A DNA stretch of 64,000 nucleotides, taken from Lepturacanthus savala. Taxonomy: Eukaryota; Chordata; Actinopteri; Scombriformes; Trichiuridae. Under the pieces are notes generated by a model. The model searched no databases, was not told where the DNA came from, and saw only the letters and a program-made list of their open reading frames with translations. Made by a program: the position numbers and the translations under genes. The DNA lies in the NCBI GenBank assembly GCA_030544235.1, contig CM060471.1:7838848-7902847 (forward strand), read 5' to 3'. Below are positions 11,877-24,074 of this stretch, piece by piece. How positions within the stretch are numbered: position 1 is the stretch's first letter; each line of letters opens with the position of its first letter.

Positions 11877-14800
11877 CATAAATGGATACATCAACAAAAT
11901 AATAATAAGAAACTGACTAAATAGTTTTAATAAGAAGACAGTGACAGTAATTTGAGAGAATTCTGGCTTTGATTGGTTCCTCCATGTTTGTAGTTTTTAT
12001 GCCGGGTTTATACTGTATCTGTCAAGTGATTTCTGGTTACAGTATGTCATGACTTCTCTAACGTATAATCTATGATCTTCGATTTATGGTGACAGGTTGA
12101 ACGTTAGAGAACATCTCAGTGTCAAAGTCAGACACTGTTGCTCCTCTTGACCTGAACCTGAATTTCCCGCTGCGGATAAATAAAGCATCTCTCTGACTGT
12201 CTGTCTGTCAGCAGGAAGAAGAAAAACAATATCTTACTACTGTGAATAGCTGATGCTTCATATCCAGTGAAGAAAAATATGAAGAAATAAGAAAATAAAT
12301 GGGGTGATTTGTTTCCAGGTGCAGACGTGTGTCACTGGCTCCTTTTGACAATGACTTCCTGCAGCTTTATCCTTTATATCCTGTAACACACAGCTGGAGG
12401 ATACAAACTTGTTTATTGTTTATTGTTATTTTAGAAATCCATTTATATAATTTTCAATTTTGTGTGATTTTTTTGACAAAAAATCTCCAATAACTGAAAA
12501 AGAATGGTACATTTTAAATATATAATCCACCTAGAATATAAAACTAGTTAATTGCATGTGTTTTTTAATTTTTTAAAACCTTTTTAAGAGAGTTGAACTA
12601 TCTGGAACCAAGTTTTTAGGGTTACACCAGATTACAGTTTTTTCACTGACAATATATGCAACATCTAATCTGACATCTGACAGTAGCTGTGTATAAAAGG
12701 CATTTATGAAACATGAACAACCTCAGCCCAGTAGTGACTGCACTAAACTCTCCATCCACCTCTTGGCCTCCAGGTCCAGTTGAGCTGCTGGACTGGAGAC
12801 AACTATTATCAACCAGCGCGGAGCCCTGCGGCACTCCAGCACCGGTAATGGCTCCACTTTGAGGCGAGGTGGGAGCTTGTCAGGAGGCCTAATGAAGACA
12901 AAGGCAGGGTTTACAGAGGAGATGAGGAGGGACTAATGCTCCGTTAATGGAATCCTCCGCCATCCTTGACAAATCGGAGGGCTTGGAGGCATCTCACGGT
13001 GGGCGTGTTAGTGCCTGGATGCATATGCACACACGCTCCAAGTGGAGCACATATTATTTACATAAAGCTTTCAGAGGTGCACAGGCGATGCTTTTTAGCT
13101 TTTTATGATTACAGGTGTAAATATTCACACGCTTCTCCTGCTATCTAATGTCTGCCGCTCCCGGAGGTTTCACCATCGCAACAGAGCACAGTAAATCACA
13201 ACCAGATGCAAAATTAATAAGTAGCAAGAGGACATTATAAGTTTACTGCTGTCTGGGAATGTCCCCTACATTCTGCACGGTCAATTAAAGGCTGGCAAAT
13301 GGATTTCTCTGGTTATACGCCCCACTTTTATGAATAGTGAAAAGGATAGCATCAGGAAAATTGATATCAAGGGACACGCAGCCTCCGCTCGCAGGCTGTG
13401 GCGGTGCGGCAGTCCGGCGGAACGGTTCTGATCTCCAGGTGCCGACAAAAACGCTTCTAAGATCTCAGCAGATGTCGAGCAGAGCAGAGAGGGGGAGGAG
13501 AAAGAGGAGGAGGAGGAGGAGGAGGAGGAAGCGGTCGGGTGAAAACGCATCATGTCGTCTCAGTAGGAATCACCATACTCGAGCAGGAAAGATTGATGAC
13601 GACGATGTGGCTAAAGGCGGAACGTGCGGAGGCCGTTCAACGACGCACCGATCGATATTTGCAAAGCATGAAACGAAAGATGGAGCTGCGTGAGTGTCAC
13701 GACCCCGCACAGAATCAGAATTACAGCAGCTCTAACAAACTCCTCACTGCCCGTACACAACCTCTACACTGAGGTTTATTCCATCTTCTCTTTTAGGGTT
13801 TTTTTTTCTTTATTGGATTCAAGGCTCTAAATACAGGATGTTGTGTTGCTATACAAACTGTAAAACTCCCAGAGGCCGATCTGTTATTTGTGATTTTTGG
13901 TGTTGTACAAATAAAATTGGCAACCTGTCCAGCAGCAGACAGACAGACACACTTATCATCTGTCTGGTGAACATTGTGGAGCATTTAGCAGCCAAGGAGG
14001 CAGATGTGTTTATCAGGAGTTGGTGGAGGCGAAAAAAGAGCAAATGTTGAATGAGTGAATGTTGGAGAAACATGTAAAAGCTTCAGTGAGCTAATGCCTT
14101 GATAAACTGATTAAATATCACACTGAAATAAAATAAATCTTATCTGGGGTAAATATCTCATATTTAGAACAGTGAGTTCAAAATTGAGTAGAATTATCTT
14201 GTATTAGAAGTATTTTAAAGAATTTAAGAAGAAAGAAAGTCAGAAATATTAAATAAAAAGTCCATAATAATGGATAAAAAGCCAACATTATGATTAAAAA
14301 ACAATTTTGAGAAAACAAGACTAAATTGACCAAAATCTAAAAATGTACAAAAATAAATTGACAAAATAAGCAAATCTATTTGCCAAGGTGGCTTTTCTGT
14401 TTTGTATATTGAAGGTTAATTAGTAGTGTAAATATTTAAAATGTTTCTTGAGAATAATGTAGGTGACCCACTTGAGACCCAATTGTACTGAATGTGGCCC
14501 ATGAACTGAACTTAGATTCCCCTGGTCTTTATGATGTAAATGATACAAATCTTAGAGTTGTGCTGACAGAAACTAAAGTGACAGAAAAGGTCATCTGAGC
14601 ACTACAACTCTAGCTTTTTACTGTTCTTACCCATCAATCTGCTTTGAGGTGGGCCCACTAAACAACAAAAAACATGCAGTGAATGAAACATTTCACTGCA
14701 ATGTCTATAAATATTTGACCCAAAGATTTTGTACTTTGTTCAACTTTTTACTAAACAGAGATACTGTATATATGCAGGACATTGCATTGTTGGAAACATT

Positions 14801-15514
14801 ATTTTTTTCCTCTCAAAGCCTGAACAGCAAAAAACAGTTTTTCTTAACTTTGTGCTCTAAAGCAGAACTCTAATGCCACCTGATCTGCATCACTCACTGT
14901 TCATAGTATTTTCACTTAGTAAGTTGTTATGCCTTAGTCTAGGGGCCTAGGGCATAACCTGAAACGGCCCCATCCTCCTCAAGCTCCAAGCAGCCCCAAA
15001 CAACAGGTTATTTGAGTATAACGAAAATGATTTATTTACAAAAACAAAATGTAAAATATAAATATAACAAAAGTGTATAAGATTGAAAATTAAAGCTTCA
15101 GGGTGGACTAAGACCAAAATAACAAACAAAAGGTTCCTGTCTAGAAAGAGAGAAACTAACCTAACAAAACTAAGTAAACAAATAACAAGGACTTATCTCC
15201 ATCACTAAATAAACAGGAGAAAATAAGTTTAACCAAACTGTCAGTCCACCCTTGCTTACTCCAAAAGAAACTCAGAAAAATACAATGTAAAACAGTGGCC
15301 AGTGTGATAAAGAGGATGAGGAATGCCCATTTCTATCTTGGCCTATTATATATCAGGTGTTCTCCAGGTCAGCTAATCACAGGCCAGAATGTAGAGCCTT
15401 TCCACCAATGGCCGCACAGGGATGGCACACACCTATTTGCATAGGAAATGAAAAGAAACAAAACACACACACAGCAGACCTGCCACTCAATATGACTATA
15501 ATCATAATAGTCAG
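11877..15514. other. Intergenic; candidate non-coding conserved block; GGA repeat
   Basis: About 12,850-13,260 is a complex, non-repetitive block that could be a conserved non-coding element. A short GGA triplet run lies at about 13,495-13,530 and gives an arginine-rich chance reading frame. About 14,100-14,400 is AT-rich and resembles a dispersed repeat also hinted at near 45,160-45,420. No gene is supported. Confidence 0.4.
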
Positions 15515-15852
15515 TCATTTTCTATACCCACTTATTCTTCATTAGGGTCACATGGTCTGCTGGAGCCAATCCCAGCACATTACTGGTGAGAGGCAGGGAT
15601 ACACCCCAGATGGTCACCAGCCAATCATGGGGCACACACACTATTCACTCACATCTATGGGCAATTTAGAGTCTCCAATTAACCTCAGCATGTTTTTGCA
15701 CTGTGGGAGGAAGCTGGAGAAAACCCATACAGACACAGGGAGAACATGTAAACTCCACACAGAAAGGTCCCAGACCCAGGACCAAGGAGGTCTTGAACCT
15801 GTGACCTTCTTGCTGTGAGGCAACAGCACTAACCCCTGAACCACCTTGTTTC
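15515..15852 (+). repeat. Widespread teleost interspersed repeat
   Basis: It reads 'cattttctatacccacttat' at the left, then 'gtgggaggaagctggagaaa', 'acagggagaacatgtaaact' and 'ccttcttgctgtgaggcaac' at the right. This is a very common fish repeat, also generating spurious open frames on both strands. I am not certain of its class; a LINE 3' region is likely. Confidence 0.8.
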
Positions 15853-16112
15853 CCCAGTTATAGCAGAGTCAAAGCTAAATGAATGACTCTATTTTACCCC
15901 CCTTTTTTTAATTAAATGCATTACAGCAATTACATTAATCACCATATCAATGAAATAAAGGTACAATAGACGCTTTAAGAAAAAAGAAAAGGACATATAT
16001 TGCTTTGGAAAAACAAGTGATGGGCAGGCAGGGATGGGAAGAGGCTATGGGACTAATAGCATAACATTGATTTCTGACTGACATACATATCATTTAGATG
16101 GGCTGCACTTAG

Positions 16113-16115
<3 letters not shown>

Positions 16116-16177
<62 letters not shown>
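16116..16177. repeat. (CA)n microsatellite
   Basis: About 31 uninterrupted CA dinucleotides. It encodes the Cys-Val run of an artefactual minus-strand open frame. Confidence 0.95.
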
Positions 16178-16179
<2 letters not shown>

Positions 16180-16724
16180 AACACACAGGAAAAACAAGCT
16201 CCACCTATATCCAATCCCACTGATGTGAGCCCACAGAGCAGCAGAGTGATGGAGGGCTGCTGTAACAGACTTCAGGCCATTAGCTTCATTGATACCTGCC
16301 ACAGGGGGAGGAGAGAGGGGGGGATGGTGGAGGCAGTGATGGTGGAGGCGGTGTGCTGACAGTACAGAGCCACAACAACATTATAAAGATGTTGCTGGGA
16401 AGCGTGAGGCGCCACGACTCTGACAGGCTGGCATCACTCAGCCTGTCAGCTACCCGGCGTCTGCATGTGAGCGTCACAGTCAATAACCACCGACGGACTG
16501 TCACACAGCAGCAGCAGCAGCCAACGACCTACCCGAACACACACACACAGGCTCAGTGGTTGTTTACAGTGTTCACCTGGAGATGCTGCAGGTGGATCCG
16601 GGGGCAGAATTGCAGCGATAAATACGTCTGTGGTGCTGAGGCAACAAGGCCGAGGTCACAGAATCTGCAGCTACTTCCCCTGGATCTCAGTGGAGCCAGG
16701 TGATGTAACGCTGACCTGCAGATA
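16178..16724. other. Intergenic, no gene supported
   Basis: Balanced composition with a short CAG run near 16,507 and short CA run near 16,538. Overlapping open frames on both strands have no recognisable domain. Confidence 0.4.
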
Positions 16725-16815
16725 CAGTGGCATGAACAAAGGTTTGCCCCCTTCCTGATTTATCATTTATCTGTATGTTTGTCATATTTAAATGTTTCAG
16801 ATCATCAAACAAATT

Positions 16816-17235
16816 AAAATATACATCTTAATTTATAAAGCAACTATTGGATTACTCCCCCTTACCTTCACACTTACATCACTTTCATATCAGAAAGGAT
16901 GCCGTCAGAGGGCAAGAGGGCATTTATGGACATTTATGCTCCCTCTTCCTGGAACAATCTTCAAAAATCCCTCAAACTCCAGGAACTCATCTCCATTACT
17001 GATTTTAAAACTCAACTCACAGGGTCTTTTATTGTCCAAATTTGGAATCTGTATATGTTTTACTGTGTGATATTTCTATCATCAGTTAAGTAATGTTCTT
17101 TTAATGTGTATTGTGGTGCAGTGTTTTTTTTTTTCAGTTTTTGTGTTCTTGTTGTGTAATATGATCATTCTTCCCTAGGATGGACCTCCACTTGCCACCT
17201 TCCCTGCCCCTTTTCAGTCCTCTTTTCTTTTCATA
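16816..17235 (+). mobile_element. LINE 3'-end fragment nested in the Tc1 element
   Basis: Two overlapping frames carry peptides typical of the C-terminus of fish non-LTR retrotransposon polyproteins: IYKATIGLLPLTFTL in one and YAPSSWNNLQKSLK, SITDFKTQL in the other, so at least one frameshift lies between them. The insertion separates the Tc1 left end from the Tc1 body. The right boundary is approximate. Clade is not assigned. Confidence 0.6.
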
Positions 17236-17338
17236 GGACTCTGATTACTGCCACACCTGTTCTCAATCAAGAAATCACTTAAATAGGACCTGCCTAAAAA
17301 AATGAAGTAGACTAAAAGATCCTCAAAAGCTAGATGTC

Positions 17339-18264
17339 ATGCCTAGATCTAGAGGAACTCAGAAACAATTGAGAAAGAAAGTAACTGAGATCTGTCAGTC
17401 AGGAAAAGGTTATGAAGCCTTTTCCAAAGCTTTGGGACTCCATTGAACCACATTAAGAACCATTATGCACATGGAACTGCAGTGAACCTTGCCAGGAGCG
17501 GCCAGCCAAACAAAATTAACCCAAGAGCAGCAACGACTCATATAAGAGTCACAAAAGACCCCACAACAACATCCAAAGAACTGCAGCCTCACTTGACTCA
17601 GGTGAGGTCACTTGACTCACTAAGGTCTGAGTTCATGACTCCACCATAAGAAAAAATGGGGGAAAATGGCTGCATGGCAGAGTGCCAAGATAAAAACCAC
17701 TGCTGAGCAACAAAAAAAATGAAGGCTTGTCTCAATTTTGACAGAAAACATGGTCTGGCAAGGCAAAAGTTGAACTCTTTGAAGGTGTGTGTCCCATTCT
17801 GGTGAAAACTTGATGCTGGATTTCTTAAAACAAACCTGACACCGACAGTAAAATATGGTGCTGGTAGTGTGATGGTCTGGGGCTGTTTTGCTGCTTCAGG
17901 ACCTGGAAGACTTGCTGTGATAAATGGAACCATGAATTCTGCTTCTACCAAAAAATCCTGGAGGAGAATGTCCAGCCATCTGTTCATGACCTCGAGCTGA
18001 AACCAACTTGAGCTCTGCAGCAGAACAGTGATCCAAAACACCTATTGAGACCTAACACCTAACAATCCTATTGAGATGCTGTGGCATGACCTTAAAAAGG
18101 CCATTCATGTTCCAAAAACGTCTAATGTGGCTGAATTACAGCAATTCTGCAAAGATGAGTGGAACAAAATTGTTCCACGGTGCTGTAAAAGACTCATTGT
18201 AAGTTATCATAAACTCTTGATTGCAGTTGTTGCTGCTAAGGACCCAAACATTTATTCAGTTTAG
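17339..18264 (+). pseudogene. Tc1-like transposase pseudogene
   Basis: A DDE-type transposase remnant of the Tc1/mariner superfamily, the enzyme that cuts and pastes this element. The likely original start is the ATG at 17,339 (MPRSRGTQKQ), followed by the helix-turn-helix region (KVTEICQSGKGYEAFSKALG). An in-frame stop follows soon after LGLH. Later segments in other frames include VWGCFAASG of the catalytic core and the C-terminal WHDLKKAIHVPKTSN, LQQFCKDEWNKI and AAKDPNIYSV. Several stops and frame changes show it is dead. Full-length relatives encode about 340 residues. Confidence 0.85.
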
Positions 18265-18289
18265 AGGACAATCACACATACACACCCAC

Positions 18290-18490
18290 TTGTGTGGGTC
18301 CTTTAGCTCCCTTAGAGCATTGAACCTATGGTTGATATAATCTCTATACCAAACCATTTGGAAATCAGTCAAAATTTCAGTTAATTTCGTCTGTGTAGAT
18401 CTCTCACTTTATTGCAGTTTAAGAACCAGACCACAGCCAGAGCTGGACCGTCGCAATATGGCCGCCGTTGAGGGACGATGGCACATGGCC
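18290..18490 (+). repeat. Dispersed repeat containing 'caatatggccgccgttgagg'
   Basis: It is shared with 37,685-37,805: both have a 'gtagatct/gcagatct ... ttattgcagtt' part followed by 'agagctggaccgtcgcaata'-like sequence and a gaggga ending. It abuts the truncated Tc1 end. Confidence 0.6.
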
Positions 18491-18585
18491 TGAACCACCC
18501 TCTTACACACACACATGGCTGGGTCTGCATCACTGGAAGAAGTTCAGGTGAGAATCATGAGACCTGGAGGGAAAAAAGAGGCATT

Positions 18586-18925
18586 TTCATCAGATGAGAT
18601 TTCATTGTTTTGTTCTTATCTTATTTTTCATTATTGCTTTTGATCTCATACAAGATTAAATTGAACAAATCAAGAAAACAAGCGAATGATCGTCCAGTGG
18701 AATCAAATGATTCAAGATAATCTATTCAATATCAAAATCATTGTACTAAAAATACAATCTGTTCATCTGATGTGATTTCATTCTTGTGTTCTTTTCTTAT
18801 ATTATTATTTGACTTTTGATTTCATACAAGATGAATTTGAACAAAATCAAGAAAATAAGCAAATGATTTTTCAGGGGAATCGGATGAATTGATGATGTTT
18901 TCATTTGATGAGATTTCATTGTTGC
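18586..18925. repeat. Diverged tandem duplication, about 2.2 units
   Basis: Units starting near 18,586, 18,762 and 18,900 share 'tgagatttcattgt', 'catacaagat' and 'atcaagaaaa' blocks. The third unit is cut after about 25 bp. Confidence 0.65.
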
Positions 18926-19072
18926 TCTGGGTGTGGATCTACTTTCAGATGAAGTGCTTTGAGAATTGATTTCAGGCTGCATCCATCACCGTAACAATTC
19001 GTTAGCAGAAGAGGAGGAGATGAATGTGCTGAAAGCTGCTGATCCCTCACAGGAGGAGTTGTGGTGCTGCAC

Positions 19073-19086
19073 TGCCCCCTGGTGGT
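19073..19086 (-). promoter_or_regulatory. CTCF-like motif 1
   Basis: Read on the minus strand this is CCACCAGGGGGCA, which fits the vertebrate CTCF core CCASYAGRKGGCRS. It is the first of three minus-oriented matches within 1.1 kb. A motif match alone does not prove binding. Confidence 0.45.
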
Positions 19087-19504
19087 GGAGGAGTCAAACC
19101 ATCGTGGTGGAGTTTGGCAGCAGCTGAACTTTATAATCGGTCTGTCAGAGGAAATGCTTGACCTGTAAAACACAGTTTACTGTGTTCAACAGCTCCAAAC
19201 ACATCACTGTTAATCACCAAACAATAAATCAAAGGTCATCACATCCAGGAAAACCTCATGAAGCAAAGGCCTTCATCATGTTATCTGCTGTGTTACAATA
19301 AATGTGTAGAAATCTGATATAAAACACTCATGTCATTATCATCTGAGCCGCTGACATCAGGTGAAGCCGTGTTTTATCTGTAAGAAGTCTTTTCTTCCTC
19401 TTCTTTCTTCTCTTGAAATGATGCATTTTTGCCCATAAAGATGTCCACTAGTCACCAAATCTTACACGCATGCCACATCTGGTGAAGAATTTTATGTATT
19501 GATT

Positions 19505-19705
19505 AGTGATGTACCGATCCAGGTTTTTCCAATCCAATCCGATTCCAATCCATGGACTGAACATATCTGTCGATATCTGATATGTATGTATGTATCCGAT
19601 CCGATACTACTGTTGAATGAATGAACTGTTGTGTGGGCAACGATACAGCTGATTGGTCAGTATCAGAGCCGATATCCAATCTAGGTATCAGATCGGTGCA
19701 TCTCT
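19505..19705. repeat. MITE with gtgatgtaccgatcc termini
   Basis: The left end gtgatgtaccgatcc and the right end gatcggtgcatctct are inverted repeats, and the interior is rich in 'ccgatccgat' and 'gatatc' blocks. It is a short, non-coding DNA-transposon-like element. Confidence 0.7.
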
Positions 19706-19779
19706 ACTTTGCATTAATGTTTGTGATAAATGTCTCGGTAGAAAACTAAAAAGATTGAGCCCCTCCCCCCAGATTGACA

Positions 19780-20120
19780 GGGATAAATGAAATTCACTGC
19801 ACATGTTCAACACTTTAAAGTGCATCAAAACATTTCTTGGACCAGAACCAACACGAAGTCAGCCATCTTGAATCAAATGACAGATTTTTCGTGATTTTCA
19901 CACACCATATTTGAAGGAACTAGTCCAATGGATTTTATCGCAGACATCAAATTCAATCATCTTCAGATATAAAAATTATTCCTGGTTCCTGGTTGCCATG
20001 AAGCTGCTGTGAATTTACATTCTGTGAAATGAGTCACAGCGCCCCCTACTGGAAACAGTAAGCGATTGCATTGTCATAAACATTATCTGATTTAAATGAA
20101 ATGTACACAGTGTGATTTAC
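19780..20120 (-). repeat. Dispersed repeat, inverted relative of 10,040-10,345
   Basis: Shared blocks in opposite orientation include 'acatgttcaacac', 'accagaaccaacac', 'cgccccctactggaaacagt' (versus 'actgttcccagtaggaggtg') and 'tctgatttaaatgaaatgta'. This copy carries CTCF-like motif 2. Confidence 0.55.
20039..20052 (-). promoter_or_regulatory. CTCF-like motif 2
   Basis: On the minus strand it reads CCAGTAGGGGGCGC, a full match to CCASYAGRKGGCRS. It lies within a dispersed repeat; the related copy near 10,138 has decayed at the core (AGGAGGTGC). Confidence 0.5.
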
Positions 20121-20168
20121 ACATAACATGTAGCAACATGACATGTGATCAGTAGGCGTTCTCTCTCT

Positions 20169-20183
20169 AGCGCCACCTAGAGG
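20169..20183 (-). promoter_or_regulatory. CTCF-like motif 3
   Basis: On the minus strand it reads CCTCTAGGTGGCGCT, one mismatch from CCASYAGRKGGCRS, in the same orientation as motifs 1 and 2. Confidence 0.45.
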
Positions 20184-21446
20184 ACACTAGTTTACGGGTA
20201 TAAAGCATTGACTTTTTTATTACCATTCAAGATGTGCAATAAAACAACAGTAGTAACATAAGGTATAGTAATAGTGAGGCTGGGCTACAACCCTCTGGAT
20301 CAGACAACTCAATACAATCAATACATTAGCATGTAATAAATATTACAGAGTCCAGTCTGATATCAAGTGCATAAATTATAACAAAACAAATCAACACTGT
20401 GGGTGTTTTTCAAAATGAACCAAAAACATTTTCCTTTCTCTTCCAGTAATATTGTCCCACTGACCCAGAGTCTGCCTGAACTTTATTCATTTCCTGTTTC
20501 CTTGCCTTTGTCAAACCAGTAGGACACAGCATGTCTAGTATATTATCATCTTCAATATGTCTCATATTCTTTTCAAGTTTTTTTCCTTTTAAAGTTTATT
20601 TTCTTTTATCTATTTATTATTTTATTTTGTTCTGTTCTGTCTATCCTGTATTTATGTATTAATTGACGTTTTATCAACACTGCCCACACACATACACACA
20701 TTCTCATCAAAGCGAGATTATTGCAGGCGATGTGTTTTTCACTTCATCTGTCTCATAATAACACTAACTAGTTCTATCTTTGTGTTTTGCACTCTGCTTA
20801 AGCAAGTTATTTTCATTGCTCACAAACACATATACACACACACACACACAAACACATACATTCACACTGCTGCTGCCATGAGGGGACTGGCCGTTTTGCA
20901 CTTCTTGACTAATTTACTATCACGGGTAAACAAAGAGAGGTAAACTATGTTCTGCTATAACTCTGGTGCTTGTTTTCTGCTCTTTTATTGAAAGAACGAG
21001 CTGAACGGCTCGTTATTGCAGCTGTGTTTTGTGTGTTTGGTGGGAAACGACCCGTCTAATTAGCTGGAGAGCTTATGTCTGCATGTTGTTTGCAGTCAGA
21101 TAACTTTGTTGTTGTTTGTTGAGGTGGCAGCAGAAAGACACACGGGGGCAAACACATTCTTTGACCTGAGCCCTTCGTGTTAAAATCATTCTACAAAGCT
21201 GAGAGCCTGAAAAAAAATCAAGACATCTCATTTTTAAATTACATAACAACCCATCATAAACAAATAATTGTAACATGTAAACTGATTTACAAACCTCACA
21301 CAAAGCCCCTTTAACGCCATCGATATAATGTGAGCATCTTCTTTGCTGCCAATTAGGCTCGATAGTAAAATGCAATTTTGATGTGATATATTTAGCAGAA
21401 ACAGATCAGTCAGAAGTAAAAGAGTGGGGATGCACAGAATTTCACT
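20184..21446. other. Intergenic, no gene seen
   Basis: AT-rich with short CA runs near 20,690 and 20,835. The part around 20,870-21,060 is of mixed composition, but no exon or known repeat is evident to me. Confidence 0.4.
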
Positions 21447-21720
21447 AGAGCTGCATTGATTAGTTGAAATTAAATTCTCTGGTTCCATCTTCTCTTCTCT
21501 GATTATTTTCTGCTTTCTTTAGTCTATAATAGTAAACTGATTATCTTTTAGGTTGTGGACTGTTGGTCTGAACAAAATAAAACATTTTAGGTTGAATCTT
21601 AAGCTTTGGGAAACAGTGATCAATATTTTACACCGTTTTATGAAGCAAAAACCTAATTGATTAATCGTTTCAATAATCGATAGATTAATCCGTAATCAAA
21701 ATAGTCATCATTTACCTCCC
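21447..21720 (-). repeat. Repeat family A copy, minus orientation
   Basis: It opens with agagctgcattgattagttg (the right terminus inverted) and contains 'gattaatcgtttcaataatc' near the other end. An 84-codon minus-strand frame overlapping it is an artefact. Confidence 0.8.
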
Positions 21721-22029
21721 TAACTTTCATAATCTATATCAGACAGGTACAAACAGCATATATATGTCTGTTAGCAGCAGCAGATCTGACTGCTGTGTAT
21801 TTGTGTTAGAGGCAATGAAGTGAAGGGTGGAAGTTTCATGAATAAACATATTCATTATTTTTTAATACAAAAAAAAAACAATTTCACATCCTTCCACCCA
21901 TGCGTCCCCCTTCCTGACTTAAGCTCCTGTTGGAGAAGCAGAGCTTTCCTACACTGATAGAATAAAGAGCCTCAAATATAGAGCATGAATATGAAGTTTA
22001 ATTTAAATTTCCGCTTTAAAGTTTGAAGG

Positions 22030-22500
22030 TTTTCATCCTCTGGAGAAGGCGTTAGGGGCCTCAGAGAGACGCCGACAGCCTCAATTATTTATTTCCTTCC
22101 TGTATGTGAACATGCGACGGACTTCGGTGAAGCAGGAAGCTTTGAATCATGAATGAAAAGGTGTGCGAGAATGCAATGCCGTTTCCTGAGTGGATTCTCA
22201 ACCCAGCGTGAGAATTAATTATTGTGAATTCATAAAACTGTCTTTCATAAGGCAATTGTTGCCCTTTTGAATCCAGCGGTGCAGCCAGAGTGGATGGACT
22301 GTGGCAGCATGAGCTCATCATGACCTCGATCCCACAACAATGCCTGTTATATCACAGTAATGACTCTCAGCATGGGATGAGCCCCAGCACATAGTCCGCA
22401 CAGATCTACGGCTTCATAAAAGTGAATCTGGCTAAAATATGGTGCTTTATAATCTCCATCACTTAACTCTGCTGCAGCCGGAGCTGCAGAGTTAAATGTG
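22030..22500. promoter_or_regulatory. Candidate conserved non-coding block
   Basis: Complex sequence without repeat signatures, including the palindrome ggcaattgttgcc near 22,253 (SOX-dimer-like) and several homeodomain-type taatta cores. The lack of coding potential and the contrast with the flanking repeats suggest, but do not show, enhancer function. Confidence 0.25.
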
Positions 22501-22579
22501 TTTAATGGTAATAAAAGCTGTATGTAAAATTCTAAAATAAATCATGAAAATAAACAAAATCAGAGGTCTGATTTATAGT

Positions 22580-22937
22580 AGGGCTGCAGCTAATGATTAT
22601 TTTGATAGATGCTTAATGTATTGTTTTTTGAAATGATTAATCGATTAGTTTGGTTCATAAAATGGTGTAAAATGTCTATCACTGTTTCCCAAAGCTGAAG
22701 ATTCAACCTAAAATGCCTTTTTTTGTCCAGACCAACAGTCCACAATCCAAAAATCATCTGTTTACTATTATAGAAGAATAAAGAAACCAGAAAATAATCA
22801 GATTTGAGGAGCTGGAACCAGAGAATATGGACATTTTCTTCTTAAAAAGGTCTCAAATAGATTAATCAATTATCAAAATAGTTGTTGACTAATGTAATAG
22901 GCTGCAGCGATTAGTGGATCAACTAATCGTTGCAGTT
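22580..22937 (+). repeat. Repeat family A copy, near full length
   Basis: It runs from gggctgcagctaatgatta to aactaatcgttgcagttt, with the core 'attaatcaattatcaaaata'. A second core fragment ('ggaaccagagaatttggaca') follows directly at about 22,980-23,035. Confidence 0.85.
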
Positions 22938-23035
22938 TGAGTTCTTATTTGTAGGAAATCAGAGATGGATATGGAAACAAAATAATAATAATCAGATTTG
23001 ACAAGGTGGAACCAGAGAATTTGGACATTTTCTTT

Positions 23036-24074
23036 GTAACTGGACCTGTTGACCTCTTGATCTAGGAACAATTTCAAAGTCAGTGTGTAATTTAGAAATA
23101 AGTATTTTGTGTAGCATTAATATCAAAGATGTAATTTGGAGTGAATTATATTATTTATTATTATTAATAATAATAATGATCTAACCTTAACTTAAACATT
23201 TGTTTTAATCTGTGTGATGTAAATGTAAATGTGAGATTTAATTCGTAACAATATTTGTAAATGAAAAATATATGTCTCCACTTCTGTGCATGACAAGACC
23301 ATTCCTGAACTTTAAAATAAATTACCAAAATTAAACATTCGCATGATACACTTTGCTTTATCATTGCAAGAGATCTTTATTTATTGAACATGCTAATAAT
23401 TTTCGCTTAACTGAAAAGATTTTTGTGTCTGCAAATGTGACAGCATCCACTGTTCCTGCAGAATGAGCCACATGTGCTTTGAGCCGCTGCTGCAGGTGTG
23501 TGTTGGTGCATCTGTGCAGACGCCCGTCATCAGGCTGCAGGATTCAGCGGAACATTGGCCGCCCGCCACGAAAAATCACCCACACCTGGAATCACTCATT
23601 TACTGCGTGCGAGGAGTGATTTGAGGCAATAAAGCAACCTTTTTGTCTGTGAAACACCTTTTTACATGGGAATCAGCTCCGTCAGCCTCACATGCTGCTG
23701 GCAGAGCTGCCTCTAAAAGCAAAATAATGACTCTGTATTACAATCCATTAAGGCACAAACAACTTCCCCCGCCTCGCATTTCTGTTGGAACGACGTGCCC
23801 CATCCTCTTTATTAAACACAAGAAAGAGCACATCACCAAACTGTGAGGCAGCGCCAATTATGCCCTGTGTGTCATGCATGCTGCTTCAGGAGGCACACAC
23901 ACACACACACACACACTGCAATGGTGATAAACAGTACTTAACAGTCAATAGTTTCATCCTCAGCAAGGAAAGAGAGAGAGAAAAACGCTTTTAATCCTGG
24001 CCTTGAGCCCTGGTAAAAATAGGACTGGGAGTAGAACGCAGGAGATTAGACCAATGGATTAACTCGCCATTTGT
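23036..24074. other. Intergenic; mixed-composition block and short (CA)n
   Basis: About 23,430-23,780 is complex and GC-richer than its surroundings and may be a non-coding conserved block. A (CA) run of about ten units lies at about 23,897-23,917. No gene is supported. Confidence 0.4.

Larger units (their letters stand above)
16725..18275 (+). mobile_element. Decayed Tc1/mariner element, 3' truncated
   Basis: It starts after a TA with cagtggcatgaac, followed by 'gcccccttcctgatttatca', the same terminus as the element at 46,474-47,808. The internal sequence 'attactgccacacctgttct' is shared with that copy in opposite orientation. A broken plus-strand transposase fills 17,339-18,264. The right terminal repeat is absent: similarity to the other copy stops just after 'tttagaggacaatcac'. 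A LINE fragment interrupts the left part. Confidence 0.85.

Noticed and set aside
13337..13693. 118-codon arginine-rich frame
   Set aside because: The basic run comes from a GGA triplet repeat; the rest shows no coding signature.
16090..16302. Cys-Val repeat protein
   Set aside because: Translation of a (CA)n microsatellite.
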